A stretch of 64,000 bases of DNA. Origin: UBA5078 sp051252515 (GTDB lineage: Bacteria; Pseudomonadota; Gammaproteobacteria; Pseudomonadales; Pseudohongiellaceae). Shown here piece by piece: positions 50,461-59,740 of the stretch. The position numbers and the translations under genes were made by a program. The stretch covers positions 558,001 through 622,000 of the forward strand of contig JBPOFS010000002.1 in NCBI GenBank assembly GCA_051252515.1, given 5' to 3'. Position 1 is the first letter of the stretch; the number at the start of each line of letters is the position of its first letter. Below the pieces are notes generated by a model, which ran no database searches, was not told the origin of the DNA, and saw nothing but the letters and a program-made list of their open reading frames with translations.

Positions 50461-51546
50461 ATGAAAGATTCGATTAAGAACAAGCTATCAAATCTGCAAG
50501 AGCGCTACGAAGAACTCGGGGCGTTGTTAAGTGATGCGGAAGTTATTTCAGATCAAAATAAATTCCGCGGGCTGTCAAAAGAGTATGCGGAAATTGAACC
50601 GGTAGTTCAGGCGTTCTCAGAATTTGAGGCTGTGCAAGATCAGCTGCAGCAAGCCCGAGCGATGCAAAAAGATGCGGACGTCGATATTCGTGAAATGGCT
50701 GACGAAGAAGTTAAAAGCATTGAAGCGGGGCTGGAAGATCAGGAGTTAGAGTTACAGAAACTTCTATTGCCCAAAGATGAGAAAGATAGCTGCAATATAT
50801 TCTTAGAAATTCGTGCAGGCACCGGCGGAGACGAGGCAGCCATTTTCTCTGGCGATTTATTCCGCATGTATTCGCGTTATGCCGAGACCCAGGGCTGGAA
50901 ATTAGAGATTCTAAGTGAGCGTCAGGGTGAGCACGGCGGCTACAAAGAAATTATTACGCGTATTGAAGGGCGTAATGTATTCGGTAATTTGAAGTTTGAG
51001 TCTGGTGCTCATCGCGTGCAACGTGTTCCAGATACAGAGACGCAAGGGCGAGTACACACCTCGGCTTGCACTGTTGCGGTAATGCCCGCAATGGACGATT
51101 TGGCAGAGATCGAAATCAATAAAGGCGATTTGCGTGTCGATACCTACCGCGCTAGCGGGGCAGGTGGTCAGCACATTAACAAGACAGATTCTGCAATCCG
51201 GCTTACGCATATCCCTACTGGGGTTGTTGTGGAGTGTCAGGATGAGCGTTCGCAGCACAAGAACCGTGCGCGTGCGATGTCTCTTCTTCATGCAAAGCTT
51301 AATGATCAGGCGCAGCAATCAGCGGCGCAGGAAGTGTCCGATACGCGTCGTAAACTCGTAGGCAGTGGCGATCGCTCAGAGCGCATCCGTACGTACAATT
51401 ACCCGCAAGGGCGTGTGACGGATCATCGCATTAACCTGACGCTTTATAAGCTTGGCGAGGTCATGGAAGGGTCGTTAAACTCTGTGATTCAGCCTTTGAT
51501 CAATGAGCATCAAGCCGATCTATTGGCTGAGCTTGCTGACTCCTAA
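50461..51546 (+). CDS. prfA: Peptide chain release factor 1
   Basis: 361 aa. It releases peptides at UAA and UAG. The GGQ motif is in 'ASGAGGQHINKTDSAIRL', and the PxT-type codon-reading loop lies in 'RVQRVPDTETQGRVHTS'. Normal length. Gap of 24 nt after hemA and 18 nt before prmC, which methylates its GGQ glutamine. Confidence 0.97.
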   Translation: MKDSIKNKLSNLQERYEELGALLSDAEVISDQNKFRGLSKEYAEIEPVVQAFSEFEAVQDQLQQARAMQKDADVDIREMADEEVKSIEAGLEDQELELQKLLLPKDEKDSCNIFLEIRAGTGGDEAAIFSGDLFRMYSRYAETQGWKLEILSERQGEHGGYKEIITRIEGRNVFGNLKFESGAHRVQRVPDTETQGRVHTSACTVAVMPAMDDLAEIEINKGDLRVDTYRASGAGGQHINKTDSAIRLTHIPTGVVVECQDERSQHKNRARAMSLLHAKLNDQAQQSAAQEVSDTRRKLVGSGDRSERIRTYNYPQGRVTDHRINLTLYKLGEVMEGSLNSVIQPLINEHQADLLAELADS

Positions 51547-51564
51547 AGGTTTTGAGGTGCGGCA

Positions 51565-52404
51565 ATGTTAGCGCTTACGATCAAGCAAGCTCTACGCATG
51601 GCGCAAGAAACTCTCCATGGGCAAGAGTCGGCTCAAATCGATTCTGAATTGATGCTTGCTCATATTGTGCAACGAGATCGCACGTATCTTTATACTTGGC
51701 CCGAGCGCGTGCTAAGCCCCTCACAGAATCAATCTTTCGAAGCACTGTTGGCGCGTCGTGTATTGGGTGAACCTGTTGCCTACCTCATAGGAACGCGAGA
51801 CTTCTGGACCTTTACATTGCGTGTGAATCGTCATGTGTTGATTCCACGACCAGAGACAGAGTTGTTGATCGAGACGGCCCTGTCGTTACTTGAAGAAGGG
51901 GGGCAGAGAATTGCTGACCTTGGAACGGGGAGTGGTGCCATTGCGTTGGCGATTGCATCTGAACGCTCTTGTTCGGCAGTGTTTGCGACAGATTTTAGTG
52001 CAGATGCTTTGAGCGTTGCTCGTGACAACGCACAGCGGCTGAGTCTCAATAATATCTCTTTTAGCCAAGGCAGTTGGTATGAGGCTTTGGCAGAGACCGA
52101 CTTGGCTATGATCGTGAGTAACCCTCCCTATATAGCGCCTCAGGACCCTCACTTAGAGCAAGGGGATTTGCGTTTTGAGCCTCGCACCGCGCTTAGTGCA
52201 GGCGAGGCGGGTTTGGCTGATTTACACGCTATTATTAGTGGTGCTCCGGCGCATCTGGCCAGTAATGGTTGGCTGCTCTTAGAGCATGGATATGATCAGG
52301 GCTTCGATGTTCGAGCGCTATTGGCGCAATATAATTTTTGTCAGATACAAACCTTACAAGACCTCAATGGTTGCGACCGAGTGTCGTTGGCTTGTCGATC
52401 GTAG
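51565..52404 (+). CDS. prmC: Release-factor glutamine methyltransferase PrmC
   Basis: 279 aa. It methylates the glutamine of the GGQ motif in RF1 and RF2. Motif I 'IADLGTGSGAIALAIA' and 'IVSNPPYIAP' (the NPPY catalytic motif) are present, along with the N-terminal helical substrate domain. It lies directly after prfA, the usual arrangement. Confidence 0.96.
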   Translation: MLALTIKQALRMAQETLHGQESAQIDSELMLAHIVQRDRTYLYTWPERVLSPSQNQSFEALLARRVLGEPVAYLIGTRDFWTFTLRVNRHVLIPRPETELLIETALSLLEEGGQRIADLGTGSGAIALAIASERSCSAVFATDFSADALSVARDNAQRLSLNNISFSQGSWYEALAETDLAMIVSNPPYIAPQDPHLEQGDLRFEPRTALSAGEAGLADLHAIISGAPAHLASNGWLLLEHGYDQGFDVRALLAQYNFCQIQTLQDLNGCDRVSLACRS

Positions 52405-52470
52405 TGAGTGGTGGGTACGGCGTTTTTAATTGTGCGATAGACTGCTCTGCAAAAAAGAATCAGGAATTGA

Positions 52471-53226
52471 GTGATGCAAGACGAAGAACTTCTCAGATAT
52501 AGCCGCCAAATTATGTTGCCCGAGATGGATGTGGCGGGACAGCAAAAGCTCATAGATGCCACTGTGCTTATTGTGGGAATGGGTGGGCTTGGGTGTCCTG
52601 CCGCGATGTATCTTGCTGCCGCAGGTGTTGGTCATCTGATTATTGCCGATGACGACATTGTGGAGTTAACCAACCTGCAGCGACAGATTGCGCACAATCA
52701 AAGCACGATAGGGCAGGCAAAAGTCGATTCGGCGGCCGCTACCTTGAAGCACCTCAATCCTAATGTGCGAATCACGGCTTTAAAAGAACGATTAGACAGC
52801 GAGCGGTTAGAAGAGATTTTGCCGCAAGTGACCTTGGCACTCGATGCTTGCGATAATTTTACAACGCGCTTTGCACTGAATCAGGCCTGTGTGAAGACCG
52901 GTGTTCCTCTTGTTTCCGGCGCGGCTATTCGCATGGAAGGACAAGTGGCCGTGTTCGATTCTCGCGATGACAAGAGCCCTTGCTATCAGTGCCTTTACCG
53001 AATGGGGGATGATGAGCAAGCCACATGTGCCACCAATGGAGTCATGGCGCCTGTGGTCGGAATTATCGGTGCGGTGCAGGCGATGGAGGCCATAAAGCTA
53101 ATAACGGGTGTGGGCGAGCCACTCACGGGTAAATTATTGCTATTGGACGCCCGTTCCATGCAGTGGCGTGAAATGCGACTTCCTCGTGATCCTCAGTGTC
53201 CTGCCTGTGGTGTAGTCACCGATTGA
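52471..53226 (+). CDS. moeB: Molybdopterin-synthase adenylyltransferase (MoeB/ThiF/HesA)
   Basis: 251 aa E1-like enzyme that adenylates the C-terminus of a small sulfur carrier (MoaD or ThiS). 'RYSRQIMLPEMDVAGQQKL' starts the domain, 'GMGGLGCPAAMYLAAAG' binds ATP, and Zn cysteines are CYQC and CPAC. 'ATCATNGVMAP' holds the Cys at the position of the MoeB catalytic residue. Last gene of hemA-prfA-prmC-moeB; the 67-nt gap allows co-transcription. MoeB and ThiF cannot be told apart safely. Confidence 0.9.
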   Translation: MMQDEELLRYSRQIMLPEMDVAGQQKLIDATVLIVGMGGLGCPAAMYLAAAGVGHLIIADDDIVELTNLQRQIAHNQSTIGQAKVDSAAATLKHLNPNVRITALKERLDSERLEEILPQVTLALDACDNFTTRFALNQACVKTGVPLVSGAAIRMEGQVAVFDSRDDKSPCYQCLYRMGDDEQATCATNGVMAPVVGIIGAVQAMEAIKLITGVGEPLTGKLLLLDARSMQWREMRLPRDPQCPACGVVTD

Positions 53227-53392
53227 ATCAAGTAGCGCTATTGATGTTAGCGCCCTTGACAGCTATGATTCGCGCGCTAGAGGCGTGATCACATAAGTTA
53301 CAGATTTATAAGTAATTTCATGTCACTTTAGACCTAACAATAACCCCCTACTGGGTTAACTTATCGGCATAATGCCAGCGGCGTAGTTCCTT

Positions 53393-54667
53393 ATGGATAA
53401 TGAAGCAAATGACCAAAAGGTGAAGTTTTCAGTCTTTAATTTGGTTGAGCCTTTGAATAAAGCAATTGCAGATCTCGGTTTTGAATACTGCACACCCATC
53501 CAAGCGCAAAGCCTGCGTTATACCTTAGAAGGCCATGACGTGACGGGCCGGGCTCAAACCGGAACGGGAAAAACGGCGGCATTCCTGATAAGTATTATCA
53601 ACGATTTTGTGAGCAACCCGATTGAAGGGGAGCGTTTTGCGGCTGAGCCACGCGCACTGATCATCGCCCCAACACGAGAGCTCGTTATGCAGATTGCTAA
53701 CGATGCGCAGGACCTGTGTAAATATGCAGGCCTGCATGTAGTGACTATGGTGGGGGGCGAGGATTATCAGAAGCAATTACGAGCGCTTGACCGTAAGCCG
53801 GTAGATATTATCGTGGCGACGCCTGGGCGTCTGATCGATTTTGTACAAAACGATCAGGTCTATTTGGGCATGGTTGAAATGATGGTCATCGACGAAGCGG
53901 ACCGCATGCTCGATATGGGATTCATTCCTCAGGTGCGCAGCATCGTAGCGCGTACGCCTGCTAAAGAGTGCCGTCAGACGCTTCTGTTCAGCGCCACTTT
54001 TACTCCTGAAATTCTAGAACTCACTAAACGCTGGGCAATGGATCCAGTGATGATTGAGATTGAGCCAACGAAAGTGGCGACAGATACTATCGATCAGATT
54101 GTTTATTTGGTCACGACGGAAGACAAGTATAAATTGTTATACAACATCATTAGCGAAGAGGGTGCGACTAAAGTGATTGTGTTTAACAATCGCCGCGATC
54201 AAGTGCGCAAGCTCGCCGATAGTCTTCATCGTAATGGCATTAGCTGCGGTTTGCTTTCCGGTGAGGTGGCACAGAATAAACGCGTGCATACATTAGAGGC
54301 TTTTCGCGAAGGAAAATTGCAGGTGTTGGTTGCCACTGATGTGGCAGGCCGAGGCTTGCATATTGATGACGTGTCACATGTTATTAATTATTCTTTGCCC
54401 GAAGAGGCGGAGGACTATGTGCACAGGATTGGTCGAACGGGGCGTGCGGGTAATGTCGGCACGTCTATCAGTTTCGCGTGCGAGGAAGACTCGTTCATCC
54501 TTCCAACTATAGAAGAAAAGCTTGGTATGAAACTGCCTTGTATCCATCCAGAAGAGCATCTTCTAGCAGCACCTCCCGCCTTTGAGCGTGCTTCACGTTT
54601 CAAGGCTCCGGCTAAGCCGGCTGGGGGCTCGTCTAGTAGAGGGTCAAGGCCGCCGCGGCGCAATTGA
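53393..54667 (+). CDS. rhlB: ATP-dependent RNA helicase RhlB
   Basis: 424 aa DEAD-box helicase of the RhlB type, part of the RNA degradosome. Motif I is AQTGTGKTAAFL, motif II DEADRMLDMGF, motif VI HRIGRTGRAG. 'VSHVINYSLPEEAEDYVHR' and 'FACEEDSFILPTIEEKLG' match RhlB over other helicases. The tail is basic and Gly/Ser/Arg-rich. The frame starts at 53393 (TTATGGATAATG context). Preceded by a 166-nt gap and followed by a terminator. Confidence 0.93.
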   Translation: MDNEANDQKVKFSVFNLVEPLNKAIADLGFEYCTPIQAQSLRYTLEGHDVTGRAQTGTGKTAAFLISIINDFVSNPIEGERFAAEPRALIIAPTRELVMQIANDAQDLCKYAGLHVVTMVGGEDYQKQLRALDRKPVDIIVATPGRLIDFVQNDQVYLGMVEMMVIDEADRMLDMGFIPQVRSIVARTPAKECRQTLLFSATFTPEILELTKRWAMDPVMIEIEPTKVATDTIDQIVYLVTTEDKYKLLYNIISEEGATKVIVFNNRRDQVRKLADSLHRNGISCGLLSGEVAQNKRVHTLEAFREGKLQVLVATDVAGRGLHIDDVSHVINYSLPEEAEDYVHRIGRTGRAGNVGTSISFACEEDSFILPTIEEKLGMKLPCIHPEEHLLAAPPAFERASRFKAPAKPAGGSSSRGSRPPRRN

Positions 54668-54678
54668 TCGTCTGAAAA

Positions 54679-54724
54679 CACTGCAGTGGTGGCGGGAAAA
54701 CCCGCCTCTACCTGCAGTGCTTTC
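54679..54724. terminator. Nested hairpin between rhlB and PA4642-type gene
   Basis: CACTGCAG (54679-54686) and CTGCAGTG (54712-54719) enclose GGCGGG-AAAA-CCCGCC. The plus strand continues CTTTCGC, only weakly T-rich. It lies between two convergent genes and probably serves both. Confidence 0.7.
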
Positions 54725-54737
54725 GCTCACACCAAAC

Positions 54738-55058
54738 CTACTTAGTGCTCACAGCCCCAGCATCCTTCAATACCTGCACATACTCCGCTGATTTGCGGTG
54801 CTGCAAGACGTGATCTAAGAAGTTAGTCCCATCCTCAAGCTGTACATTGATATCGTGCCCAGCTTCTGAATAGAACGGCACGAAGCGCTCGAACGCGTCC
54901 GGTAACATTCCTCGATAAGCTTTCAGCAAAATATTGTAATCCGCAGGCACACCTTCAGGTGGGAGGATGTTGAGAAATCCATGCACTCGTTCGTCTGTCC
55001 AAAATTCGTCTCTGACCGCACGTTGTGTGCGCTCTGCACCTTTTTTCTTCTCTTCCAT
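54738..55058 (-). CDS. PA4642 family protein
   Basis: 106 aa of an uncharacterised gammaproteobacterial family named for PA4642. 'LLKAYRGMLPDAFERFVPFY' and 'EAGHDINVQLEDGTNFLDHV' are the conserved core. No membrane segment or enzyme motif is present. It starts 27 nt after gatB and is the last gene of gatCAB-PA4642. Confidence 0.87.
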   Translation of the reverse strand: MEEKKKGAERTQRAVRDEFWTDERVHGFLNILPPEGVPADYNILLKAYRGMLPDAFERFVPFYSEAGHDINVQLEDGTNFLDHVLQHRKSAEYVQVLKDAGAVSTK

Positions 55059-55085
55059 AGTAATACGTTACTCTTTTTGTTTCGT

Positions 55086-56519
55086 TCAAGCCTTCAGCTT
55101 TTGCTTGAGCAGTGTGTTGAGCTGTTCAGGGTTGGCTTTACCGCGTGATGCTTTCATCGCTTGGCCAATAAAGAACGCGAAGACCTTCTCTTTTCCTGAA
55201 CGGTATTGCTCTACTTGTTCCGGGTTGTTGGCAATTACTTCGTCCACTAGTTTTTCGATGGCGCCGCTGTCAGTGACCTGTTTCAAGCCTTGGCTCTCAA
55301 TGATTTGGTCTGCGGTTTTATCCGAGTCGAGCATAGTTTCGAAAATAGATTTGGCAATCTTGCTGGAAATGGTTTTGTCTTTGATCCGTGCAATCAAACC
55401 GCCCAGGCGCTCAGCGCTGATTGGGGAGTCTTCGATCTCCAAATCCTGCTTGTTGAGCACAGCTTGTAGATCCACTGTCACCCAGTTGGAGGAAAGTTTT
55501 GCGTCATTACAGATAGTAACGACCACTTCAAAGAACTCTGCCATTTGGCGGCTGCTAGCAATGACGGCTGCATCGTATTCGCTGAGTTCATATTGTGCGA
55601 CAAAGCGTTCACGTTTCGCGTTAGGGAGCTCGGGCAGTTCGGCGCGCACCGACTCAATGTAAGCCTCATCGATAACAATCGGCAGCAAGTCCGGTTCTGG
55701 GAAGTAGCGGTAATCGTTAGCGACTTCTTTGCTGCGCATAGAGCGAGTCTCGTCTTTGTCAGAATCATAAAGACGTGTCTCTTGTTCGATGCGGCCGCCG
55801 TCTTCGATGATATCGATTTGGCGTTGTGCTTCGTGCAGGATTGCCTTTTCGACAAAGCGGAACGAGTTGATGTTTTTGATCTCTGTACGCATGCCTAGCT
55901 CTGTGGCGCCTTTTTTGCGCACGGAGACGTTCGCGTCGCAGCGCATAGAACCTTGCGCCATATTGCCATCGGAAATGCCGAGGTAGCGAATAATGGAATG
56001 CATCTTCTTTAAATAGGCGACGGCTTCTTTGGCGTTGGCAAGCTCTGGTTCAGAGACGATCTCTAGCAAGGGAGTGCCAGCACGATTCAAATCGATGCCC
56101 GTTAAACCTTGAAAGTCTTCATGCAAGGATTTACCTGCGTCCTCTTCAAGGTGCGCGCGCGTGACGCCGACTATTTTGGTGCTGCCATCCTCTAGTGTGA
56201 TCTCGAGCTCGCCCTTTCCTACAATTGGAAATTCGAGCTGGCTGACTTGATACCCTTTGGGTAGGTCAGGGTAAAAATAGTTCTTACGATCGAAGACGGA
56301 CTTTCGGCCGATTTCCGCATCGAGAGCGAGGCCAAATTTGACGGCCATGCGCAAAGCCTCTTCGTTCATGACTGGCAATGTGCCAGGCATGGCTAAGTCG
56401 AAAATGCTTGCCTGTGTGTTTGGCTCGGCACCAAAGGTGATGCTGCTGCCAGAGAATAATTTGCTGTTGGTGGCCAGTTGTACGTGCACTTCCAAGCCAA
56501 TAACCGTTTCCCAGACCAT
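55086..56519 (-). CDS. gatB: Asp-tRNA(Asn)/Glu-tRNA(Gln) amidotransferase subunit B
   Basis: 477 aa. GatB recognises and activates misacylated Glu-tRNA(Gln) or Asp-tRNA(Asn). 'GLEVHVQLATNSKLFSG' is its start signature, the zinc/GatB kinase region follows, and a YqeY/tail domain ends the protein. GGAGGG overlaps the end of gatA and lies 7 nt before the ATG. Presence of a full GatCAB next to a tRNA-Gln gene region fits an indirect Gln or Asn route. Confidence 0.97.
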   Translation of the reverse strand: MVWETVIGLEVHVQLATNSKLFSGSSITFGAEPNTQASIFDLAMPGTLPVMNEEALRMAVKFGLALDAEIGRKSVFDRKNYFYPDLPKGYQVSQLEFPIVGKGELEITLEDGSTKIVGVTRAHLEEDAGKSLHEDFQGLTGIDLNRAGTPLLEIVSEPELANAKEAVAYLKKMHSIIRYLGISDGNMAQGSMRCDANVSVRKKGATELGMRTEIKNINSFRFVEKAILHEAQRQIDIIEDGGRIEQETRLYDSDKDETRSMRSKEVANDYRYFPEPDLLPIVIDEAYIESVRAELPELPNAKRERFVAQYELSEYDAAVIASSRQMAEFFEVVVTICNDAKLSSNWVTVDLQAVLNKQDLEIEDSPISAERLGGLIARIKDKTISSKIAKSIFETMLDSDKTADQIIESQGLKQVTDSGAIEKLVDEVIANNPEQVEQYRSGKEKVFAFFIGQAMKASRGKANPEQLNTLLKQKLKA

Positions 56520-56522
56520 GTG

Positions 56523-57986
56523 TTAACCCTCCGGTCTTTGTTGGTGCCAGTCAGTGTGCTGCTGGAACTGATGTGCGATGTTGAGAACCTTGGCTTCGGC
56601 AAAATCGCTACCGACTAATTGAATGCCAATAGGGAGTGTTTTGCCTTCAGCGCTTTGCGTGGCACCTGCTGGAATTGAGATGGCAGGTAAGCCCGCTAGG
56701 TTGATGCTCACTGTATAAATGTCTTCAAGGTACATCGTGACGGGGTCTTCGTTTTTCTCCCCAATCTTGAATGCAGTATTCGGAGTGGTGGGGCCAATAA
56801 TGACGTCCACTTCCTTAAATGCGTCGATGTAATCTTGTTTGATTAGGCGGCGTATTTGCTGAGCCTTGATGTAATAGGCATCGTAATAACCTGCAGATAG
56901 CGCGTAAGTGCCGACCAAGATGCGTCGTTTCACTTCGTTGCCAAAGCCTTCACTGCGTGAACGCTTGTACATGTCTTCTAAATTAACAGGGTTCTCGCAG
57001 CGATAGCCAAAGCGCACGCCGTCGTAACGCGACAGATTGGCTGAGGCCTCAGCTGGGGCGATTACGTAATAGGCCGAAACAGAAAGATGGCTATTAGGCA
57101 GGTCTATCTCTTTCACTGTGGCGCCCAAGCCTTCAAATACTTTTAATGCGTCCTGCATGGCTTTTTCAACGTTTGCATCGAGCCCTTCTGCAAGGTGTTG
57201 GCGCACAACGCCAATGCGCAAGCCTTGCAGAGAATCGTTGAGGTTCGCTGTGAAGTCAGGGGCTGGGATGTCCACGCTAGTCGAATCGCGGTGGTCAGGG
57301 CCTGCCATGGCGTTCATCAATAAGGCGGCGTCTTCTGCGCTCTTGCTGATGGGGCCTGCTTGGTCGAGGCTTGAGGCATAGGCGATCATGCCCCAGCGTG
57401 AGATGCGACCATAACTCGGCTTAAATCCTGTGAGCCCGCAAAAGGCGGCGGGTTGGCGAATAGAGCCGCCCGTATCGGTGCCTGTGGCGATGACACAAAG
57501 GTCGGCGGCAACGGCGGCGGCGGAGCCACCAGAGGAGCCACCAGGGACGCGGTCAGTATCCCAGGGGTTGCGCACTGCGCCGTAGAAACTGTTCTCGTTC
57601 GATGAGCCCATCGCAAACTCATCCATATTGGTTTTGCCTAGGGTCACGGTGCCCGCAGCATTGAGTTTTTCGACAACCGTCGCGTTGTAGGGAGACACAA
57701 AGTTCGCCAGCATCTTAGAGCCACAGGTGGTTAAGACGTCTTGCAAGCAGAAGATATCCTTGTGTGCGATTGGGATGCCCGTTAGTGGGCCGAAATCGCC
57801 TTTTGCCCGTGCCGCGTCTGCTTTGGCAGCTTGGGCTAGAGCTAAATCTTCGGTTACGGTGATATAGGCGTTGTAGAGCGTGTTGTGTTGCGCGATACGG
57901 TCTAGATAATCACGCGTGAGCTCTACACTGGAGATTTCACCCTGCGCTAATGAGCGTGAGAGTGCGGCGACTGTGCGGTCAGACAT
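56523..57986 (-). CDS. gatA: Asp-tRNA(Asn)/Glu-tRNA(Gln) amidotransferase subunit A
   Basis: 487 aa amidase that supplies ammonia from glutamine. The amidase signature 'GGSSGGSAAAVAADLC' and the Ser-cisSer-Lys triad ('IAHKDIF', 'TDTGGSIRQPAAFCG') are intact. It lies 3 nt before gatB and 58 nt after gatC, giving gatC-gatA-gatB in order. Confidence 0.97.
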   Translation of the reverse strand: MSDRTVAALSRSLAQGEISSVELTRDYLDRIAQHNTLYNAYITVTEDLALAQAAKADAARAKGDFGPLTGIPIAHKDIFCLQDVLTTCGSKMLANFVSPYNATVVEKLNAAGTVTLGKTNMDEFAMGSSNENSFYGAVRNPWDTDRVPGGSSGGSAAAVAADLCVIATGTDTGGSIRQPAAFCGLTGFKPSYGRISRWGMIAYASSLDQAGPISKSAEDAALLMNAMAGPDHRDSTSVDIPAPDFTANLNDSLQGLRIGVVRQHLAEGLDANVEKAMQDALKVFEGLGATVKEIDLPNSHLSVSAYYVIAPAEASANLSRYDGVRFGYRCENPVNLEDMYKRSRSEGFGNEVKRRILVGTYALSAGYYDAYYIKAQQIRRLIKQDYIDAFKEVDVIIGPTTPNTAFKIGEKNEDPVTMYLEDIYTVSINLAGLPAISIPAGATQSAEGKTLPIGIQLVGSDFAEAKVLNIAHQFQQHTDWHQQRPEG

Positions 57987-58044
57987 GCTGGTGGGTGTCC
58001 TTGATCGTCAATGTGTGAATGAGGGCGTTGGGCGTTGGCGAGGC

Positions 58045-58332
58045 TTATTCGATCACCTTAGGTACGAGATAAAGACCGTCCTGCGTTGCAGGCGCGAGCT
58101 TTTGCAAATAATCGCGTTGATTGGTTTCAGTCACCACGTCTGGACGCAGGCGCTGAATAGCCTCGAAGGGGTGTGCCAATGGCGCCACGTTTTTCGTGTC
58201 GACACTTTGCATCTGATCGATCAGTTCAAGAATAGAGGATATACGCTTGGTCACCTCTTGCGCTTCGTTGCTGTCCACCGTTAGGCGTGCCAGCTGAGCG
58301 ATTTTCTCGACGTCTGATTGTTCTAAAGCCAT
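58045..58332 (-). CDS. gatC: Asp-tRNA(Asn)/Glu-tRNA(Gln) amidotransferase subunit C
   Basis: 95 aa, the normal GatC size. It links GatA and GatB. 'DVEKIAQLARLTVDSNEAQ' and 'NVAPLAHPFEAIQRLRPDVV' are family motifs. GGAGATAAGG precedes the ATG. First gene of the gat operon, divergent from mreB. Confidence 0.96.
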   Translation of the reverse strand: MALEQSDVEKIAQLARLTVDSNEAQEVTKRISSILELIDQMQSVDTKNVAPLAHPFEAIQRLRPDVVTETNQRDYLQKLAPATQDGLYLVPKVIE

Positions 58333-58690
58333 TCCTTATCTCCAAATTTCTTAACACTACATCGCAGTGAGTATGTAAGGATTCCGACGCATATTTGCGA
58401 GACATTCCCAGATTTTGAGCATTTGTGTAATTGACTCTTGCCCTATATCCTTGCCGTTGTTAGAGTGCGTGTCTATTCGCCGGAGAAGCCGTGATTATAC
58501 GGGAAAGAGACCGGCTTAGGGCAACAGTTTCCGGAGCTGAGGGTAAAATAGCAATACACCGTCAGATTCCACCGATATATCCAACCCCGTGTACGAACCC
58601 TAGTGCGTAAGCTGAATACTTGCTTCAAGTCTGTTATCAGATGCTCGCTCTTAGTCCGGGGTGGACTCTTATTTGAGGTTATAGCAGTCG
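58333..58690. other. Divergent promoter region gatC / mreB
   Basis: 358 nt without a gene. It must hold promoters for the gat operon and for mreBCD, but no confident -35/-10 pair was found. No RNA gene recognised. Confidence 0.5.
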
Positions 58691-59725
58691 ATGTTCAAAA
58701 AATTTAGGGGAATGTTCTCTAACGATCTATCGATCGATTTAGGGACAGCAAACACACTTATCTATGTGCGTGGACAAGGAATTGTGCTCAATGAGCCTTC
58801 TGTTGTTGCCATACGCACTCATAACGGTCAGAAAACAGTGACCGCTGTTGGCGCCGACGCTAAGCGAATGCTTGGTCGTACGCCTGGCAATATCACTGCG
58901 ATTCGCCCGCTTAAAGACGGCGTGATTGCGGACTTCCAAGTGACTGAAAAGATGCTACAGCACTTTATCAGTAAAGTGCACGAAAACAGCTTCTTCCCTC
59001 CAAGTCCGCGTGTCCTCGTCTGTGTTCCTTGCAAATCAACACAAGTAGAGCGTCGTGCTATTCGCGAATCGGTCCTTAGTGCCGGTGCGCGTGAAGTGCG
59101 TTTGATCGAAGAGCCGATGGCCGCTGCGATTGGTGCTGGCTTGCCAGTTGAGAAGGCTAGTGGTTCGATGGTGGTCGATATCGGTGGTGGTACTACTGAA
59201 ATCGCGATTATCTCTCTCAATGGTATTGTCTATGCGGAATCAGTCCGTGTGGGCGGCGATCGCTTTGATGAAGCCATCATTACCCATGTGCGCCGTAACT
59301 ACGGCAGCTTGATTGGGGATGCTACGGCCGAGCGCATCAAGAAAGAAATTGGTTGTGCCTATGCGGGCGAATTGCGCGAAATTGACGTGCGTGGCCGCAA
59401 CTTGGCAGAAGGGGTGCCGCGCAGCTTCACGCTGAACAGCGATGAGATCCTAGAAGCTTTGCAAGAAACTCTCTCCGCGATAGTGCAGGCCGTTAAAAGC
59501 GCACTTGAGCAATCTCCACCCGAATTGGCGTCAGACATTGCAGAAAGCGGCATGGTCCTGACCGGTGGTGGCGCACTATTGAAAGACTTAGATAAACTAT
59601 TGTCTGAAGAGACAGGACTGCCCGTCATTGTCGCTGAAGACCCGCTCACTTGTGTCGCCAGAGGCGGCGGTAAAGCAATGGAGCTGATGGACACCAACGA
59701 CATGGATTCGTTAACCATTGAATAA
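58691..59725 (+). CDS. mreB: Rod-shape protein MreB
   Basis: 344 aa bacterial actin that organises the elongasome and lateral wall synthesis. 'SIDLGTANTLIYVRGQGIVL' is phosphate-1, 'MVVDIGGGTTEIAI' phosphate-2 and 'MVLTGGGALLKDL' the adenosine motif. The amphipathic N-terminus 'MFKKFRGMFS' binds the membrane. First gene of mreBCD-maf-rng-yhdP; the organism is therefore probably rod-shaped. Confidence 0.98.
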   Translation: MFKKFRGMFSNDLSIDLGTANTLIYVRGQGIVLNEPSVVAIRTHNGQKTVTAVGADAKRMLGRTPGNITAIRPLKDGVIADFQVTEKMLQHFISKVHENSFFPPSPRVLVCVPCKSTQVERRAIRESVLSAGAREVRLIEEPMAAAIGAGLPVEKASGSMVVDIGGGTTEIAIISLNGIVYAESVRVGGDRFDEAIITHVRRNYGSLIGDATAERIKKEIGCAYAGELREIDVRGRNLAEGVPRSFTLNSDEILEALQETLSAIVQAVKSALEQSPPELASDIAESGMVLTGGGALLKDLDKLLSEETGLPVIVAEDPLTCVARGGGKAMELMDTNDMDSLTIE

Positions 59726-59740
59726 ACGGTTCGAGGTTCC

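Noticed and set aside
53235..53283. Promoter TTGACA with a TAGAGG -10 for rhlB
   Set aside because: The -35 is perfect, but the -10 matches only half the consensus and the start site is over 100 nt from the gene.
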